NCBI GenBank assembly: GCA_031422335.1
Contig: JANOQW010000004.1
Location: 1 to 62,518, forward strand
Direction of reading: 5' to 3'
DNA: 62,518 nucleotides
Source: Methylotenera_A sp031422335
GTDB taxonomy: Bacteria; Pseudomonadota; Gammaproteobacteria; Burkholderiales; Methylophilaceae
In this document: positions 8,643-18,116 of the stretch, piece by piece
Position numbering within the stretch: position 1 is the first letter of the stretch
How the letters are laid out: each line of letters starts with the position of its first letter
Made by a program: the position numbers and the translations under genes
The notes under the pieces: model-generated
What the model was told of the DNA's origin: nothing
What the model saw: the letters and a program-made list of their open reading frames with translations, nothing else
Database searches by the model: none

Positions 8643-9560
8643 ATGATAAAAACTGCCTTCATTTCGCACCCTGATACGCTATTACATGTAATGGATGGCA
8701 ATCACCCAGAATCACCCGCGCGCATGACTGCCATTAAAAATGCAGTGCTGGCGAGCAAGCTAAAACTGCATTTTTATGATGCACCTGCTGCCAGCAGAGC
8801 ACAACTCATGCGCGTACACACAAAAGAATATGTCGATGAAATTTTCAGCATGGCCCCCAAAGCAGGATTGGTGCGGCTAGACGGCGATACTGCGATGGGG
8901 CCAATGAGCTTGTCAGCCACCTTACATGCCAGTGGCGCAGTAATTTTAGCCACCGATTTAGTGCTGCGCAGCAAAGTAGATAATGCCTTTTGCTGCATAC
9001 GCCCGCCTGGTCACCACGCAGGCAAATCGAATAGTGCAGGTTTTTGTATATTCAACCATGTGGCAGTGGGCGTGGCGCATGCCATGGCGCAGTACAACAT
9101 TAAACGGGTAGCAATTATCGATTTTGATGTGCACCATGGCGACGGTACCGAAGATATTTTTAAAGACAACCCAAATGTAATGCTGTGTTCTACTTTTCAG
9201 CATCCGTTTTATCCGCATCGTGGGGCAGATAGCCGCAGTAAAAACATGATTAACCTGCCATTACCCGCCAAAGCCAATGGCGAAGACATTAAAAAAGTGT
9301 TCGAGGCCGAGATTAAACCAGCAATCACTGCCTTTAAACCAGAACTTATTTACATCTCAGCAGGTTTTGATGCGCATGAGAATGACCCACTAGCAGATTT
9401 GGCACTTTCCACACAAGATTATGCTTGGATAACAGAGTTTATCAAACTAATTACAATTAATTGTTGCGCTGGCCGTATCATCTCTTCACTTGAAGGCGGT
9501 TATCATTTACCATCGTTATCTGAAAGCGCTTTGGCACATATTCACAGCTTGGCAAATTAA
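8643..9560 (+). CDS. Histone deacetylase family amidohydrolase
   Basis: Zinc-dependent deacetylase of the arginase/HDAC superfamily; bacterial members act on acetylated polyamines or other small amides. The active site is complete: RPPGHHAG starting at residue 120 (paired His124/His125), DFDVHHGDG starting at 160 (Asp160, Asp162, His164, His165), and the second metal Asp in AGFDAHENDP at 243. Length 305 is normal. The true substrate cannot be told from sequence. The stop codon lies one base before the GTG start of the next gene, suggesting co-transcription. Confidence 0.88.
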   Translation: MIKTAFISHPDTLLHVMDGNHPESPARMTAIKNAVLASKLKLHFYDAPAASRAQLMRVHTKEYVDEIFSMAPKAGLVRLDGDTAMGPMSLSATLHASGAVILATDLVLRSKVDNAFCCIRPPGHHAGKSNSAGFCIFNHVAVGVAHAMAQYNIKRVAIIDFDVHHGDGTEDIFKDNPNVMLCSTFQHPFYPHRGADSRSKNMINLPLPAKANGEDIKKVFEAEIKPAITAFKPELIYISAGFDAHENDPLADLALSTQDYAWITEFIKLITINCCAGRIISSLEGGYHLPSLSESALAHIHSLAN

Positions 9561-9561
9561 A

Positions 9562-11151
9562 GTGATAGATGACATAAAAAAGGAACAGATAGGTGTTGAA
9601 AAGCTTACCCTCGGCATGTATGTGACCGAGCTGGATAGGCCGTGGGCAGGCACGCCGTTTATGTTGCAAGGCTTTTTGTTGGATGACGACGCAGACTTGC
9701 AAACCATGCAAACCTTATGTAAGTTTGTGTATATTGATCGCTCTCGCTCGGTTGGCAACCAGTTTGCAGCATCAGCTAAGCTAGATGTCTCATTTAAACG
9801 TGAAGGCTCGGTATTTCGTATTAAAGATCCTGGCACAGTAAAATCAGATAAAGTTAAAGCGGCTACACAAAACAAATTTAGTGAAAAAACTTCATTTGTG
9901 GATATTATGCGCGACTTAAAAAATTACCAAGCGCCAGAAAATGTAGATCGCACCAGCCAAGATGGCGTCATGTACAACGTCAAGCATGGCGCAAACACTG
10001 CAACACAGGCTGTGCTGCCGCGTGTATCTCAACAAGCTGAAATGCCTTCTATTACGCAGCAATTAGCAGCTGATGTGGGTGGCTTTATTGGTGGATTATT
10101 TAAGCGCAACAAACTTAAATCTAGCACCGACTCTGTCGCCGATATCAAAAAAACGAATCAGTCTGAAGATGATGGCTACCGTGTAATTATTTATGAAGAA
10201 GAGTTACCAGTAGAAAAAGAAATTGCCGCGGTTTATGCGGTTTATGAGCAATCGCAAATTGCCACACGCGAGATATTTGAATCTATCGCTAACGAGCAAC
10301 ACCTAGACTTAAGCGCAGTGAGCGAAATTCTAGACAGCATGGTGGAAAGTATTGGTCGGTCGCCAGATGCACTGCTTTGGTTGGCAAAGTTAAAACAGGC
10401 CGATGACTATGCGTATAGCCACGCCTTAAATGTATCGATTACGCTGATGGCGTTTGGTAACTTTTTATCACTATCTAAACAACAAATTAAAGAAATTGGC
10501 TTGGCGGGTTTGTTGCAAGATGTAGGTAAAGTAAAACTATCTTCTGATGTGCTACTTAAAGAAGGCAAACTTTCGCACGAAGAATTTGAATATGTTAAAA
10601 AACATGTGGATGAAAGCCTCAAGATACTAGAAACCACACCTGATATTCCCAATACTGTGATTTTTTTGGTGGCACAACACCACGAGCGCGTCGATGGCAG
10701 CGGCTACCCGTATGCAAGCAAGGGCAGCCAAATTGGTCTGTTGTCGCAAATGGCAGGTTTAATTGATACTTACTGCGCAATTACCAGCCATAAATGCTAC
10801 GCAAAAGGTGTGTATCATCAACAAGCACTTGAGCAAATTCACCAATTTAGCGGCAAGCAATTCAGCAACGAGTTGGTTGACCAGCTGGTACAATTTATGG
10901 GCATGTATCCAGTCAGCTCTTTGGTTGAACTAAACACAGGTGAAGTGGGTGTGGTAATCCAACAAAATCAAGTGCGAAGACTACTGCCTAGATTAATGCT
11001 GCTGCTAGATCCAGATAAACAACGCTACCAAGCGCCAGTCATACTTAACTTACTTAATAGCCCTGCCGCGCCAAATGGTGAGCTATATGCCATCGCAAAA
11101 AGCCTAGCGCCTGATAGTTACGGCCTAAACCCCAGCGACTTTTACGTTTAA
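9562..11151 (+). CDS. HD-GYP domain protein with altered HD motif
   Basis: A 529-residue protein: an N-terminal DUF3391-like domain (about residues 10-130; the EKLTLGMYVTELDRPW opening is typical), a linker, then an HD-GYP domain (about 220-400). HD-GYP domains hydrolyse cyclic di-GMP. The GYP signature HHERVDGSGYP is present, but the first metal-binding pair reads LQDVGK instead of LHDIGK, so His is replaced by Gln319 next to Asp320. This may weaken catalysis or make the protein a sensor. I chose GTG 9562, just after the previous stop, because the longer frame from 9490 would overlap that gene by 71 bases. An EAL gene follows after eight bases. Confidence 0.85.
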   Translation: MIDDIKKEQIGVEKLTLGMYVTELDRPWAGTPFMLQGFLLDDDADLQTMQTLCKFVYIDRSRSVGNQFAASAKLDVSFKREGSVFRIKDPGTVKSDKVKAATQNKFSEKTSFVDIMRDLKNYQAPENVDRTSQDGVMYNVKHGANTATQAVLPRVSQQAEMPSITQQLAADVGGFIGGLFKRNKLKSSTDSVADIKKTNQSEDDGYRVIIYEEELPVEKEIAAVYAVYEQSQIATREIFESIANEQHLDLSAVSEILDSMVESIGRSPDALLWLAKLKQADDYAYSHALNVSITLMAFGNFLSLSKQQIKEIGLAGLLQDVGKVKLSSDVLLKEGKLSHEEFEYVKKHVDESLKILETTPDIPNTVIFLVAQHHERVDGSGYPYASKGSQIGLLSQMAGLIDTYCAITSHKCYAKGVYHQQALEQIHQFSGKQFSNELVDQLVQFMGMYPVSSLVELNTGEVGVVIQQNQVRRLLPRLMLLLDPDKQRYQAPVILNLLNSPAAPNGELYAIAKSLAPDSYGLNPSDFYV

Positions 11152-11159
11152 ACTTTTTT

Positions 11160-12857
11160 GTGATGACCCCGCCAAATACCATTGCCGATAAGCACAAAGG
11201 TATCGAAATTAATGAGGCGTTAATTTTAGCTAAACTCATCAATTATCAACTTAAGCCACAGCACGTATTTTCCAAACTGACTGTTAACGCCACCAAACTA
11301 AGTGCGCTAGAAGAAAAACCGCATTTAATCAAACTGCAAGCCAAACTACATGCTTGGCAGCCTTGCAATAACATTGGCGCTTTCGCGAAAAACATGAATC
11401 AATTGCTATTAATTTGGCAGGACGCCTTGCAGCAAGACGCTGGGTTACAAGACGTAATCCGTGCACTTAGGTGTTTTGAAATGAAATCATTTGTTATTTC
11501 TAGCACGACAAAATTTCACTGTTTTATACTGGATTTGTTGGCCGAAACTAGCTTACAGCAACAAAATTTAAAGCTAGATTACTTACAAAATTATGACGCT
11601 GATACACTGCTACCAAACGCAAACCAATTAATGCAAAGCATAGAAAAAGCGATCGCAATCACGCAAAGCAATCAATATGTCGGCTTGTTTTCAATTCAAC
11701 TGCAGGTATCAAAAAATAATCCTATTTTCTCTAGTGCCATTGCCGCCAGTTTAAGCAAAACTGTAGCAGAGCTGCTGCAAGTTAACCTGCCTGCAGGCAA
11801 TCAAATTCACGCAAATGGCAACCTGCAGTTTGATGTTTTGCTAGCAAACATAGACAGTAATTTTAAACTAAATCTGCTAGCCGCCAAGTTGCAGCGCGCT
11901 TTTGAGCAGATGCTACATGTAGAAAATCAGTCAGTTTTGGTAACTCTCTACATTGGCTGCGCATATGCTTTAAAATTAGATGTTCATGCAGAAGATTTGT
12001 TAACTCATGCAAGGCTTGCACTTGAAAGTGCTGTTACCACCCAGCAAGGTTTTTTTGTGTATTCTGATCTGTTAAAAACACAATTGAATACGCAAAGTGT
12101 GCTGGGAAAAAAAGTGTTAGAAGCATTTAGCAATGACAATTTGACTTTATTTTTCCAGCCTGTAGTTAATTTAAAAAATGTCAGTTGTGCTGGTGCCGAA
12201 TTATTATTGCGTCTGCATGAGCAATCTGACTTTAATATACACCCAGGTTTAATGGTTGAGTTGTTAAATAAACTAGGTAGAGGAAAATTGTTTACCCGCT
12301 GGCTCATCAATTCAGCTTGCCGCTATGCAGCGGAGCTTAAGCACGATCACCAGTTAAATCTTTACCTGACCATTAACTTGCGGGCAGAAGATTTATACGA
12401 TATTGAACTGCCACATTTGCTATTGCAAGCAAGCGCATTATGGAAGATAAACCCCAGCGATTTGGTGCTGGAAGTAACTGAAAATGGTGTGCTAGAGCTA
12501 AATGAAACCAGCAACGGCGTGATTAATGAGCTGGCAAAAAATGGTTTTAAACTAGCCTTAGATGATTTTGGTACCGGGTTTTCATCTCTATCTCGGTTAC
12601 GCAATATGCCAATCGATATTATTAAAATTGACCAATCTTTTGTGCGCGATATTACTCACTCAAAAAGTGATTATGAAATTGTAAAATCGATTGCTGCGCT
12701 AGCCAACAGCCTAGGCAAAGAGGTGATTGCAGAAGGTGTGGAAGATGAAAAGTGTTTGGATTTAATCAAAAAAATAAAAATTAGCAAATGCCAAGGCTAT
12801 TTTTTTGCAAAACCGATGCCTTTTGACAAATTTGTTACATGGGCAAAACAGCACTAG
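11160..12857 (+). CDS. EAL-domain cyclic di-GMP phosphodiesterase with degenerate GGDEF region
   Basis: 565 residues. The first 150 are of no known type to me; residues about 160-310 look like a GGDEF-type fold without the GGDEF motif; the C-terminal part (about 320-560) is an EAL domain. Its motifs are good: GAELLLRL (Glu retained), NLRAEDL, LEVTENG, LDDFGTGFSSLSRL, IKIDQSFVRDI, EGVEDE and CQGYFFAKPM. It probably cleaves c-di-GMP to pGpG. The start is GTG at 11160, with an ATG as the next codon. It is tightly linked to the HD-GYP gene, so the two likely form a signalling pair; no transmembrane segment is evident. Confidence 0.85.
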   Translation: MMTPPNTIADKHKGIEINEALILAKLINYQLKPQHVFSKLTVNATKLSALEEKPHLIKLQAKLHAWQPCNNIGAFAKNMNQLLLIWQDALQQDAGLQDVIRALRCFEMKSFVISSTTKFHCFILDLLAETSLQQQNLKLDYLQNYDADTLLPNANQLMQSIEKAIAITQSNQYVGLFSIQLQVSKNNPIFSSAIAASLSKTVAELLQVNLPAGNQIHANGNLQFDVLLANIDSNFKLNLLAAKLQRAFEQMLHVENQSVLVTLYIGCAYALKLDVHAEDLLTHARLALESAVTTQQGFFVYSDLLKTQLNTQSVLGKKVLEAFSNDNLTLFFQPVVNLKNVSCAGAELLLRLHEQSDFNIHPGLMVELLNKLGRGKLFTRWLINSACRYAAELKHDHQLNLYLTINLRAEDLYDIELPHLLLQASALWKINPSDLVLEVTENGVLELNETSNGVINELAKNGFKLALDDFGTGFSSLSRLRNMPIDIIKIDQSFVRDITHSKSDYEIVKSIAALANSLGKEVIAEGVEDEKCLDLIKKIKISKCQGYFFAKPMPFDKFVTWAKQH

Positions 12858-12868
12858 TTTGAGCCTGT

Positions 12869-12874
12869 TATAAT
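12869..12874 (+). promoter_or_regulatory. Candidate -10 box upstream of queD
   Basis: A perfect TATAAT lies 33 bases before the queD start, in the short gap after the EAL gene. I see no good -35 element at the expected distance, so this is weak. Confidence 0.3.
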
Positions 12875-12906
12875 AGATGCTCTAATTTCAATACTTTCAG
12901 TATTTT

Positions 12907-13347
12907 ATGCAAATTACCACCCGCCTAGAATTCGATGCTGGGCATCGCATCCCCAACCATAAAAGCCAATGTCGTAATTTGCATGGCCACCGCTATGCGC
13001 TAGAGATCACCTTATCTGGCGATATTATTAGTGCTTCTGATACGTCAGAAAATGGCATGGTGATGGATTTTTCGGATGTTAAACAAATTGCTAAGACAAG
13101 CGTGGTCGATGTGTGGGATCACGCGTTTTTAGTGTTTAAAGAAGATAAAGTGGTTTTAGATTTTTTAAGCACACTACCCAACCACAAAACGGTGATATTC
13201 CCCAACGTGCCCACCGCAGAAAATATGGCGGCAGAAGCATTTAAAATTTTAAAAAGCCAGTATAAAGACACTTACGGCAACCACTTAACACTGGAGCGCG
13301 TGCGCCTTTACGAAACACCAAATAGCTGGGCTGATGCACTTGCCTAA
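12907..13347 (+). CDS. queD: 6-carboxytetrahydropterin synthase family (QueD/PTPS-like)
   Basis: T-fold enzyme that converts 7,8-dihydroneopterin triphosphate to 6-carboxy-tetrahydropterin, an early step to queuosine. Zinc ligands are His13 (FDAGHRI), His26 and His28 (CRNLHGHRY), and the catalytic Cys22 is present, which favours a QueD-type enzyme over a PTPS-III type with Glu at that place. Length 146 is slightly long for QueD. No other queuosine gene is nearby, and because the organism makes methanopterin an unusual pterin role cannot be excluded. Confidence 0.85.
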   Translation: MQITTRLEFDAGHRIPNHKSQCRNLHGHRYALEITLSGDIISASDTSENGMVMDFSDVKQIAKTSVVDVWDHAFLVFKEDKVVLDFLSTLPNHKTVIFPNVPTAENMAAEAFKILKSQYKDTYGNHLTLERVRLYETPNSWADALA

Positions 13348-13402
13348 TAGCTTATGCACAAACACGTTTAAATCAAGCTTGTATTTATACGTAAAATATA
13401 AG

Positions 13403-13441
13403 CTGCCCTGCACCCCGCATGGATATTGGCCTGCAGAGCAT
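13403..13441 (+). repeat. Palindromic element copy C (intergenic)
   Basis: Element copy with intact core GCATGGATATT, left arm CTGCCCTGCACCCC and right arm GGCCTGCAGAGCAT. The arms still pair outside the inner few bases. It lies between the convergent genes queD and rfbD. Confidence 0.8.
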
Positions 13442-13472
13442 ATACTGGAATGACTTAGTTTTAAAGCTATTA

Positions 13473-14378
13473 TTAGCCTTTTATTTGTAAGGCTTGCATC
13501 ACTTGCTGCAGCCCTTGCTGCCAACTTGGCAGCTCAATATTAAATACTTGTTTCAGTTTGCAATTATCTAACCTAGAGTTAGCGGGTCGTGCGGCTGGTG
13601 TGGGGTAATCTGCTGTGGTAATCGCCGTAATATTCGCCACATCAGCTTTCAAACTGGACCATTGCTTTTCATTGGCTAATCGATTGTATTCATTCACGAT
13701 TTCACATGCAAAACCATGCCATGAGGTTTCACCAATATTAGTAAAGTGATAAACCCCCGTTTGATCTTCTTGGCTGCATTGCCAGCTATCGACTAAACTT
13801 ACTACAGCTTCTGCAATGCTTTCACTGCTTGTGGGTGCACCAAATTGGTCACCCACAATACGTAAAGCATCGCGCTCCGCCGCCAAACGTAAAATGGTTT
13901 TTAAAAAATTTTTACCATAAGCGCCATATACCCAGCTGGTACGCAAAATTAAATGTGGCACACCAACTGCACGGATTGCATCTTCACCTGCCAGCTTGGT
14001 TTTGCCATAGACACTAGCAGGACTCACTGTGTCAGTTTCGACATAAGCACTATTTTTTCTGCCGTCATACACATAATCTGTCGAAAAATGTATCAGGGTA
14101 GCACCCAACCTAGCAGCCTCTTCCGCCAATACTTGTGGTGCTTGCGCGTTAATGGCGTAGGCCAACTCAGGTTCCGACTCAGCTTTATCCACTGCGGTAT
14201 AAGCAGCAGGATTAATAATTAAATCAGGTTTAATTTCGCGCACAATACGCTTAACATCGTGCGACTTAGTTAAATCTAGCTGCTCTCGCAATAATGCAAT
14301 TACTTCATGTTGCAACAGCTTTGTTTTTAGCGCATGACCAACCTGCCCGTTCACACCAGTCAATAAGATTTTTTTCAT
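13473..14378 (-). CDS. rfbD: dTDP-4-dehydrorhamnose reductase
   Basis: Last enzyme of dTDP-L-rhamnose synthesis, reducing dTDP-4-dehydro-L-rhamnose with NADPH. The Rossmann motif GVNGQVGHAL is at the N terminus, followed by STDYVYDG and the SDR catalytic YGKTKLAGE. Length 301 is standard. It is the last gene of a four-gene minus-strand operon in the order rfbB, rfbA, rfbC, rfbD, six bases after rfbC. The nucleotide sugar would feed O-antigen or another surface glycan; no glycosyltransferases are in the window. Confidence 0.95.
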   Translation of the reverse strand: MKKILLTGVNGQVGHALKTKLLQHEVIALLREQLDLTKSHDVKRIVREIKPDLIINPAAYTAVDKAESEPELAYAINAQAPQVLAEEAARLGATLIHFSTDYVYDGRKNSAYVETDTVSPASVYGKTKLAGEDAIRAVGVPHLILRTSWVYGAYGKNFLKTILRLAAERDALRIVGDQFGAPTSSESIAEAVVSLVDSWQCSQEDQTGVYHFTNIGETSWHGFACEIVNEYNRLANEKQWSSLKADVANITAITTADYPTPAARPANSRLDNCKLKQVFNIELPSWQQGLQQVMQALQIKG

Positions 14379-14384
14379 GCAGAC

Positions 14385-14945
14385 TTAATAGTTTGGCGTT
14401 TTAATAAATTTTTGTGCGTCAGCCAAACTGAGTCCCAAATTATCCTTGGCAGATAATAGTGGCGCGCCCTGCAGTGGCCATTGAATGCCTACCGTGGCAT
14501 CATCCCATTTTAGGCAACATTCATGCTGTGGCGCATAAAAATCGGTGGTTTTGTATAAAAATTCCGCAGTGTCAGACAACACTAAAAAACCATGCGCAAA
14601 ACCTGGTGGCACCCACATTTGGCGCTTGTTTTCGGCCGATAAATGCGTACCAACCCAATAGCCAAAAGTGGCAGATGCCGCGCGCATATCGACCGCCACA
14701 TCAAACACTTCACCTTGGCAAACGCGCACCAATTTTCCTTGTGCATGCTCGATTTGATAATGCAAGCCACGCAACACATTTTTGGCTGATTTTGAGTGGT
14801 TATCTTGCACAAAATTAATTTCCAAGCCTGCCGCATCAAAAAAAGCTTTTTGATTAAAGCTTTCAAAAAAAAAGCCTCTGTCGTCACCAAATACTTTTGG
14901 CTCAAAAATGATGACATCAGGGATGTTGGTTTTAATGACGTTCAT
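14385..14945 (-). CDS. rfbC: dTDP-4-dehydrorhamnose 3,5-epimerase
   Basis: Cupin-fold epimerase that converts dTDP-4-dehydro-6-deoxy-glucose to the L-rhamno form. Characteristic stretches are EPKVFGDDRGFFFESFN, VQDNHSKSAKNVLRGLHYQ (active-site His in LRGLHYQ), GEVFDVAVDMR and WVPPGFAHGFLVLSD. Length 186 is typical. Its start codon shares one base with the rfbA stop, indicating translational coupling in the operon. Confidence 0.95.
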   Translation of the reverse strand: MNVIKTNIPDVIIFEPKVFGDDRGFFFESFNQKAFFDAAGLEINFVQDNHSKSAKNVLRGLHYQIEHAQGKLVRVCQGEVFDVAVDMRAASATFGYWVGTHLSAENKRQMWVPPGFAHGFLVLSDTAEFLYKTTDFYAPQHECCLKWDDATVGIQWPLQGAPLLSAKDNLGLSLADAQKFIKTPNY

Positions 14946-15820
14946 TAAAATACTTGCTCTGTCAGAATTTGTTTTAAATATTGTCCATAGCCATTTTTGG
15001 CATATTTATTCGCCATCACTTCCAACTGCGCTGCATCAATAAAGTGCATGCGATAAGCAATTTCTTCCAAGCAGGCAATTTTTAAACCTTGGCGTTTTTC
15101 AATGGTTTGAATAAAGCTGCCAGCTTCAATCAGCGAATCATGCGTACCAGTATCTAGCCAGGCCATGCCGCGCCCCATCACTTCTACTTGCAAATCACCC
15201 CATGCTAAATACTGGCGATTCACATCGGTAATTTCTAGCTCGCCACGCAACGATGGTTGCATGTTTTTGGCAATATCCACCACCCGATTATCATAAAAAT
15301 ATAAACCAGTAACGGCGTAGCGCGATTTTGGCTTGGCGGGTTTTTCTTCCAAACTTACTGCTTGGCCTTGTTGATTAAACTCTACTACGCCATATCTTTC
15401 AGGGTCTTGCACTGGGTAAGCAAATACGGTGGCGCCATGCGTGCGCTGCGCTGCTTTTTGTCCCATTAAAGCCAGATCATCGCCGTAAAAGATATTGTCG
15501 CCCAACACCAGCGCGCAATTATCCTTACCAATAAATTGCTCGCCAATAATAAATGCTTGCGCGAGCCCATCGGGTGAGGGTTGCACAGCGTATTGGATCT
15601 CCATGCCCCATTGCACGCCATCACCCAGCAACTCTTTAAAGCGCGGCGTGTCTTGTGGCGTAGAGATAATCAGTACCTCGCGAATGCCAGCCAACATCAG
15701 TGCAGACAGCGGGTAATAAATCATCGGCTTATCATAAACCGGCAATAATTGTTTAGACACCACCTGCGTCACTGGATACAAGCGCGTACCAGAGCCACCA
15801 GCTAATACAATGCCTTTCAT
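14945..15820 (-). CDS. rfbA: Glucose-1-phosphate thymidylyltransferase
   Basis: Joins dTTP and glucose-1-phosphate to dTDP-glucose, the committed step to dTDP-L-rhamnose. The nucleotidyltransferase signature GGSGTRLYPVT is at residues 8-18, with KQLLPVYDKPMIYYPLS, the LGDNIFYGD loop, and EEKPAKPKSRYAVTGLYFYD. Length 291 is standard. It overlaps rfbB by four bases (ATGA type). Confidence 0.96.
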   Translation of the reverse strand: MKGIVLAGGSGTRLYPVTQVVSKQLLPVYDKPMIYYPLSALMLAGIREVLIISTPQDTPRFKELLGDGVQWGMEIQYAVQPSPDGLAQAFIIGEQFIGKDNCALVLGDNIFYGDDLALMGQKAAQRTHGATVFAYPVQDPERYGVVEFNQQGQAVSLEEKPAKPKSRYAVTGLYFYDNRVVDIAKNMQPSLRGELEITDVNRQYLAWGDLQVEVMGRGMAWLDTGTHDSLIEAGSFIQTIEKRQGLKIACLEEIAYRMHFIDAAQLEVMANKYAKNGYGQYLKQILTEQVF

Positions 15821-16899
15821 GCTAACTCCTCGCCGCGCTCTTTGTAGTTGGTGCTTACCCAGTTTTTATACTCACCACTGGTCACATTATTCACCCAATT
15901 TTGATGCGTTAAATACCAAGCCACAGTTTTTTCAATACCAGTTTCAAAAGTTTCTGCAGGCTTCCAGCCTAATTCACGTTCAATTTTGCTGGCATCAATT
16001 GCATAGCGCACATCGTGGCCAGGCCTATCTTGCACAAAGGTAATTTGATCACGATAACTACCTGATTGCTTTGGTTTTTCTTTATCTAAAATTTCACACA
16101 AGGTATGCACCACTTCAATATTGGCTTTTTCATTCCAACCGCCAATGTTGTAAACCTGCCCTACTTTGCCTGCTTCTAGCACGCGACGTATTGCGCTGCA
16201 GTGATCTTCAACATACAGCCAATCGCGTATTTGCTGGCCATTACCATATATTGGCAGCGGCTTACCGTTAAGCGCATTATGAATCACCAACGGGATAAGC
16301 TTTTCTGGAAAATGATTAGGTCCGTAATTATTTGAACAATTTGTGGTTAAAACAGGCATACCATAGGTATGATGATAGGCGCGCACCAAATGGTCAGAAG
16401 CCGCTTTAGACGCTGAGTATGGGCTGTTTGGCTCGTAAGCTTTTGTCTCGCTAAAAGCTGGGTCAGTCGCGCTTAGTGAGCCATAGACTTCGTCTGTAGA
16501 AACGTGTAAAAATCTAAAATTAGCTTTATCTGCATCATTCATAGCAGACCAATAGGCACGCGCCTCTTCAAGCAGGTTAAAAGTGCCGACAATATTGGTT
16601 TGAATAAACTCGTCGGGTGCGTGTATGGAACGATCAACATGACTTTCTGCTGCAAAATTAATAATTGCACGCGGTTGGTGATATTTTAATAGTGAAGCCA
16701 GCAATTGCTTATCACCAATGTCACCTTGCACAAAAATATGGTCAGGATGCTGTTCTACATCAGCCAAATTGGCCAAGTTGCCCGCGTAAGTCAGCTTGTC
16801 TAAATTCACCAGTTTACCTAAGCCATTTTTAATCCATGCATTGGCAAAATTACTGCCAATAAAACCGGCACCGCCTGTGACAATAATGCAATTTTCCAT
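15817..16899 (-). CDS. rfbB: dTDP-glucose 4,6-dehydratase
   Basis: NAD-dependent SDR enzyme making dTDP-4-dehydro-6-deoxy-D-glucose. Signatures: TGGAGFIGSNF (residues 8-18), FAAESHVDRSIHAPD, HVSTDEVYG, and the catalytic YSASKAASDHLVRAY. Length 360 is normal. It is the first gene of the rfbBACD operon; dnaQ ends 39 bases upstream on the same strand and could be part of the same transcript. Confidence 0.96.
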   Translation of the reverse strand: MENCIIVTGGAGFIGSNFANAWIKNGLGKLVNLDKLTYAGNLANLADVEQHPDHIFVQGDIGDKQLLASLLKYHQPRAIINFAAESHVDRSIHAPDEFIQTNIVGTFNLLEEARAYWSAMNDADKANFRFLHVSTDEVYGSLSATDPAFSETKAYEPNSPYSASKAASDHLVRAYHHTYGMPVLTTNCSNNYGPNHFPEKLIPLVIHNALNGKPLPIYGNGQQIRDWLYVEDHCSAIRRVLEAGKVGQVYNIGGWNEKANIEVVHTLCEILDKEKPKQSGSYRDQITFVQDRPGHDVRYAIDASKIERELGWKPAETFETGIEKTVAWYLTHQNWVNNVTSGEYKNWVSTNYKERGEELA

Positions 16900-16938
16900 G
16901 TTTAACCTTACTCTATTTTTATATAGCTTTATGCAGAA

Positions 16939-17619
16939 CTACCAAGCTTTTGCGCCAGCTTTCGCCAAGCTTTTAATATATTCCCCATGCGCTGCAAGTT
17001 CGGCTTCATCTGCTTTTAGTACTTTCAAGGCATGCTCTCGACTCACTGCTATTTGTTGCGTCGCATCAGGTTGCGTGTGTACCAAGTCCATCAACAAACT
17101 ATCTTGGCCGCGCGTCATGGCCATATAAACCTCAGCCAGCAATTCCGCATCCAGCAAGGCGCCATGCAAAGTGCGCTTAGAGTTATCAATACCAAAGTGT
17201 CTGCATAAGGCATCTAAGTTATTGCGCTGCCCTGGCCGCGAATCTTTGGCCATTTTGAGCGTATCAGTAATTTTACCGCACATCGTTTCAATTGGCGTTA
17301 GCCCAATGCGGCCAAGCTCGCTATTTAGAAAACCGACATCAAATGGCGCGTTATGAATAATCAGCTCGGCATCGGCAATAAATTTACTTAAATCTTGCGC
17401 AACCGATTCAAACAATGGCTTATCTTGCAAAAACTCCAGCGTAATACCATGCACCTCTTGCGCGGCTGGGTCAATCTCACGTTGCGGGTTTAAATACACA
17501 TGAAAATGATTATTAGTCGGGCGGCGATTGATCATCTCAATCGCCGCAATCTCAATGATGCGATGGCCATGCGCAGGATATAAACCTGTGGTTTCAGTAT
17601 CTAAAAATATTTGACGCAT
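16939..17619 (-). CDS. dnaQ: DNA polymerase III epsilon subunit (proofreading exonuclease)
   Basis: DEDDh 3'-5' exonuclease that proofreads for the replicative polymerase. Exo I is LDTETTGLYPAHGHRIIEIA near the N terminus, Exo II is IIHNAPFDVGFLNSEL, and Exo III is HGALLDAELLAEVYM with the catalytic His. Length 226 is close to the usual 230-245; the C-terminal segment binds the alpha subunit in relatives. It follows rnhA by 27 bases, the common dnaQ-rnhA pairing, here in the same direction on the minus strand. Confidence 0.95.
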   Translation of the reverse strand: MRQIFLDTETTGLYPAHGHRIIEIAAIEMINRRPTNNHFHVYLNPQREIDPAAQEVHGITLEFLQDKPLFESVAQDLSKFIADAELIIHNAPFDVGFLNSELGRIGLTPIETMCGKITDTLKMAKDSRPGQRNNLDALCRHFGIDNSKRTLHGALLDAELLAEVYMAMTRGQDSLLMDLVHTQPDATQQIAVSREHALKVLKADEAELAAHGEYIKSLAKAGAKAW

Positions 17620-17646
17620 TGTATTTATTATTCTACCAATCCATTA

Positions 17647-18102
17647 TTACAAAAATGCTGCAACGCCTTCATTCGCTAGCGCGTCAGCTTTTTCATTGCC
17701 GACATTTCCAGCATGGCCTTTGACCCAAATCCATTCAATTTTATGTTGGCTAGCTTGCGTATCTAGCAGCTTCCACAAATCCTCATTTTTAACCGGCTTT
17801 TTATCTGCAGTGCGCCAATTGCACGCTTTCCAGCCCATTATCCATTCTGTCATACCTTTTTGCACATACACAGAATCTGTGTAAATTTTAACATGACATG
17901 GTCGCTTTAACAGCTCTAATGCGCGAATCACCGCAGTTAGTTCCATGCGATTATTGGTGGTGAGGCTCTCGCCACCATGTATAGATTTTTCTTTGCCGTC
18001 ATATAGCAGCCAAGCACCCCAACCACCTGGGCCTGGGTTGCCTTTACAGGCACCATCGGCATAAATTTCTACGGCTTGTTTTTTTATATCGCCTAGATTC
18101 AA
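17647..18102 (-). CDS. rnhA: Ribonuclease HI
   Basis: Cleaves the RNA strand of RNA-DNA hybrids to remove primers and R-loops. The first catalytic Asp is in EIYADGACKGNPGPGGWGAW, the Glu in NNRMELTAVIRAL, the second Asp in IYTDSVYVQKG, and the fourth in KADALANEG; the basic handle region WMGWKACNWRTADKKPVKN-type segment is also present. Length 151 is standard. It lies between a methyltransferase gene (14 bases upstream) and dnaQ. Confidence 0.95.
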   Translation of the reverse strand: MNLGDIKKQAVEIYADGACKGNPGPGGWGAWLLYDGKEKSIHGGESLTTNNRMELTAVIRALELLKRPCHVKIYTDSVYVQKGMTEWIMGWKACNWRTADKKPVKNEDLWKLLDTQASQHKIEWIWVKGHAGNVGNEKADALANEGVAAFL

Positions 18103-18116
18103 ATCTTATCCTGTAT

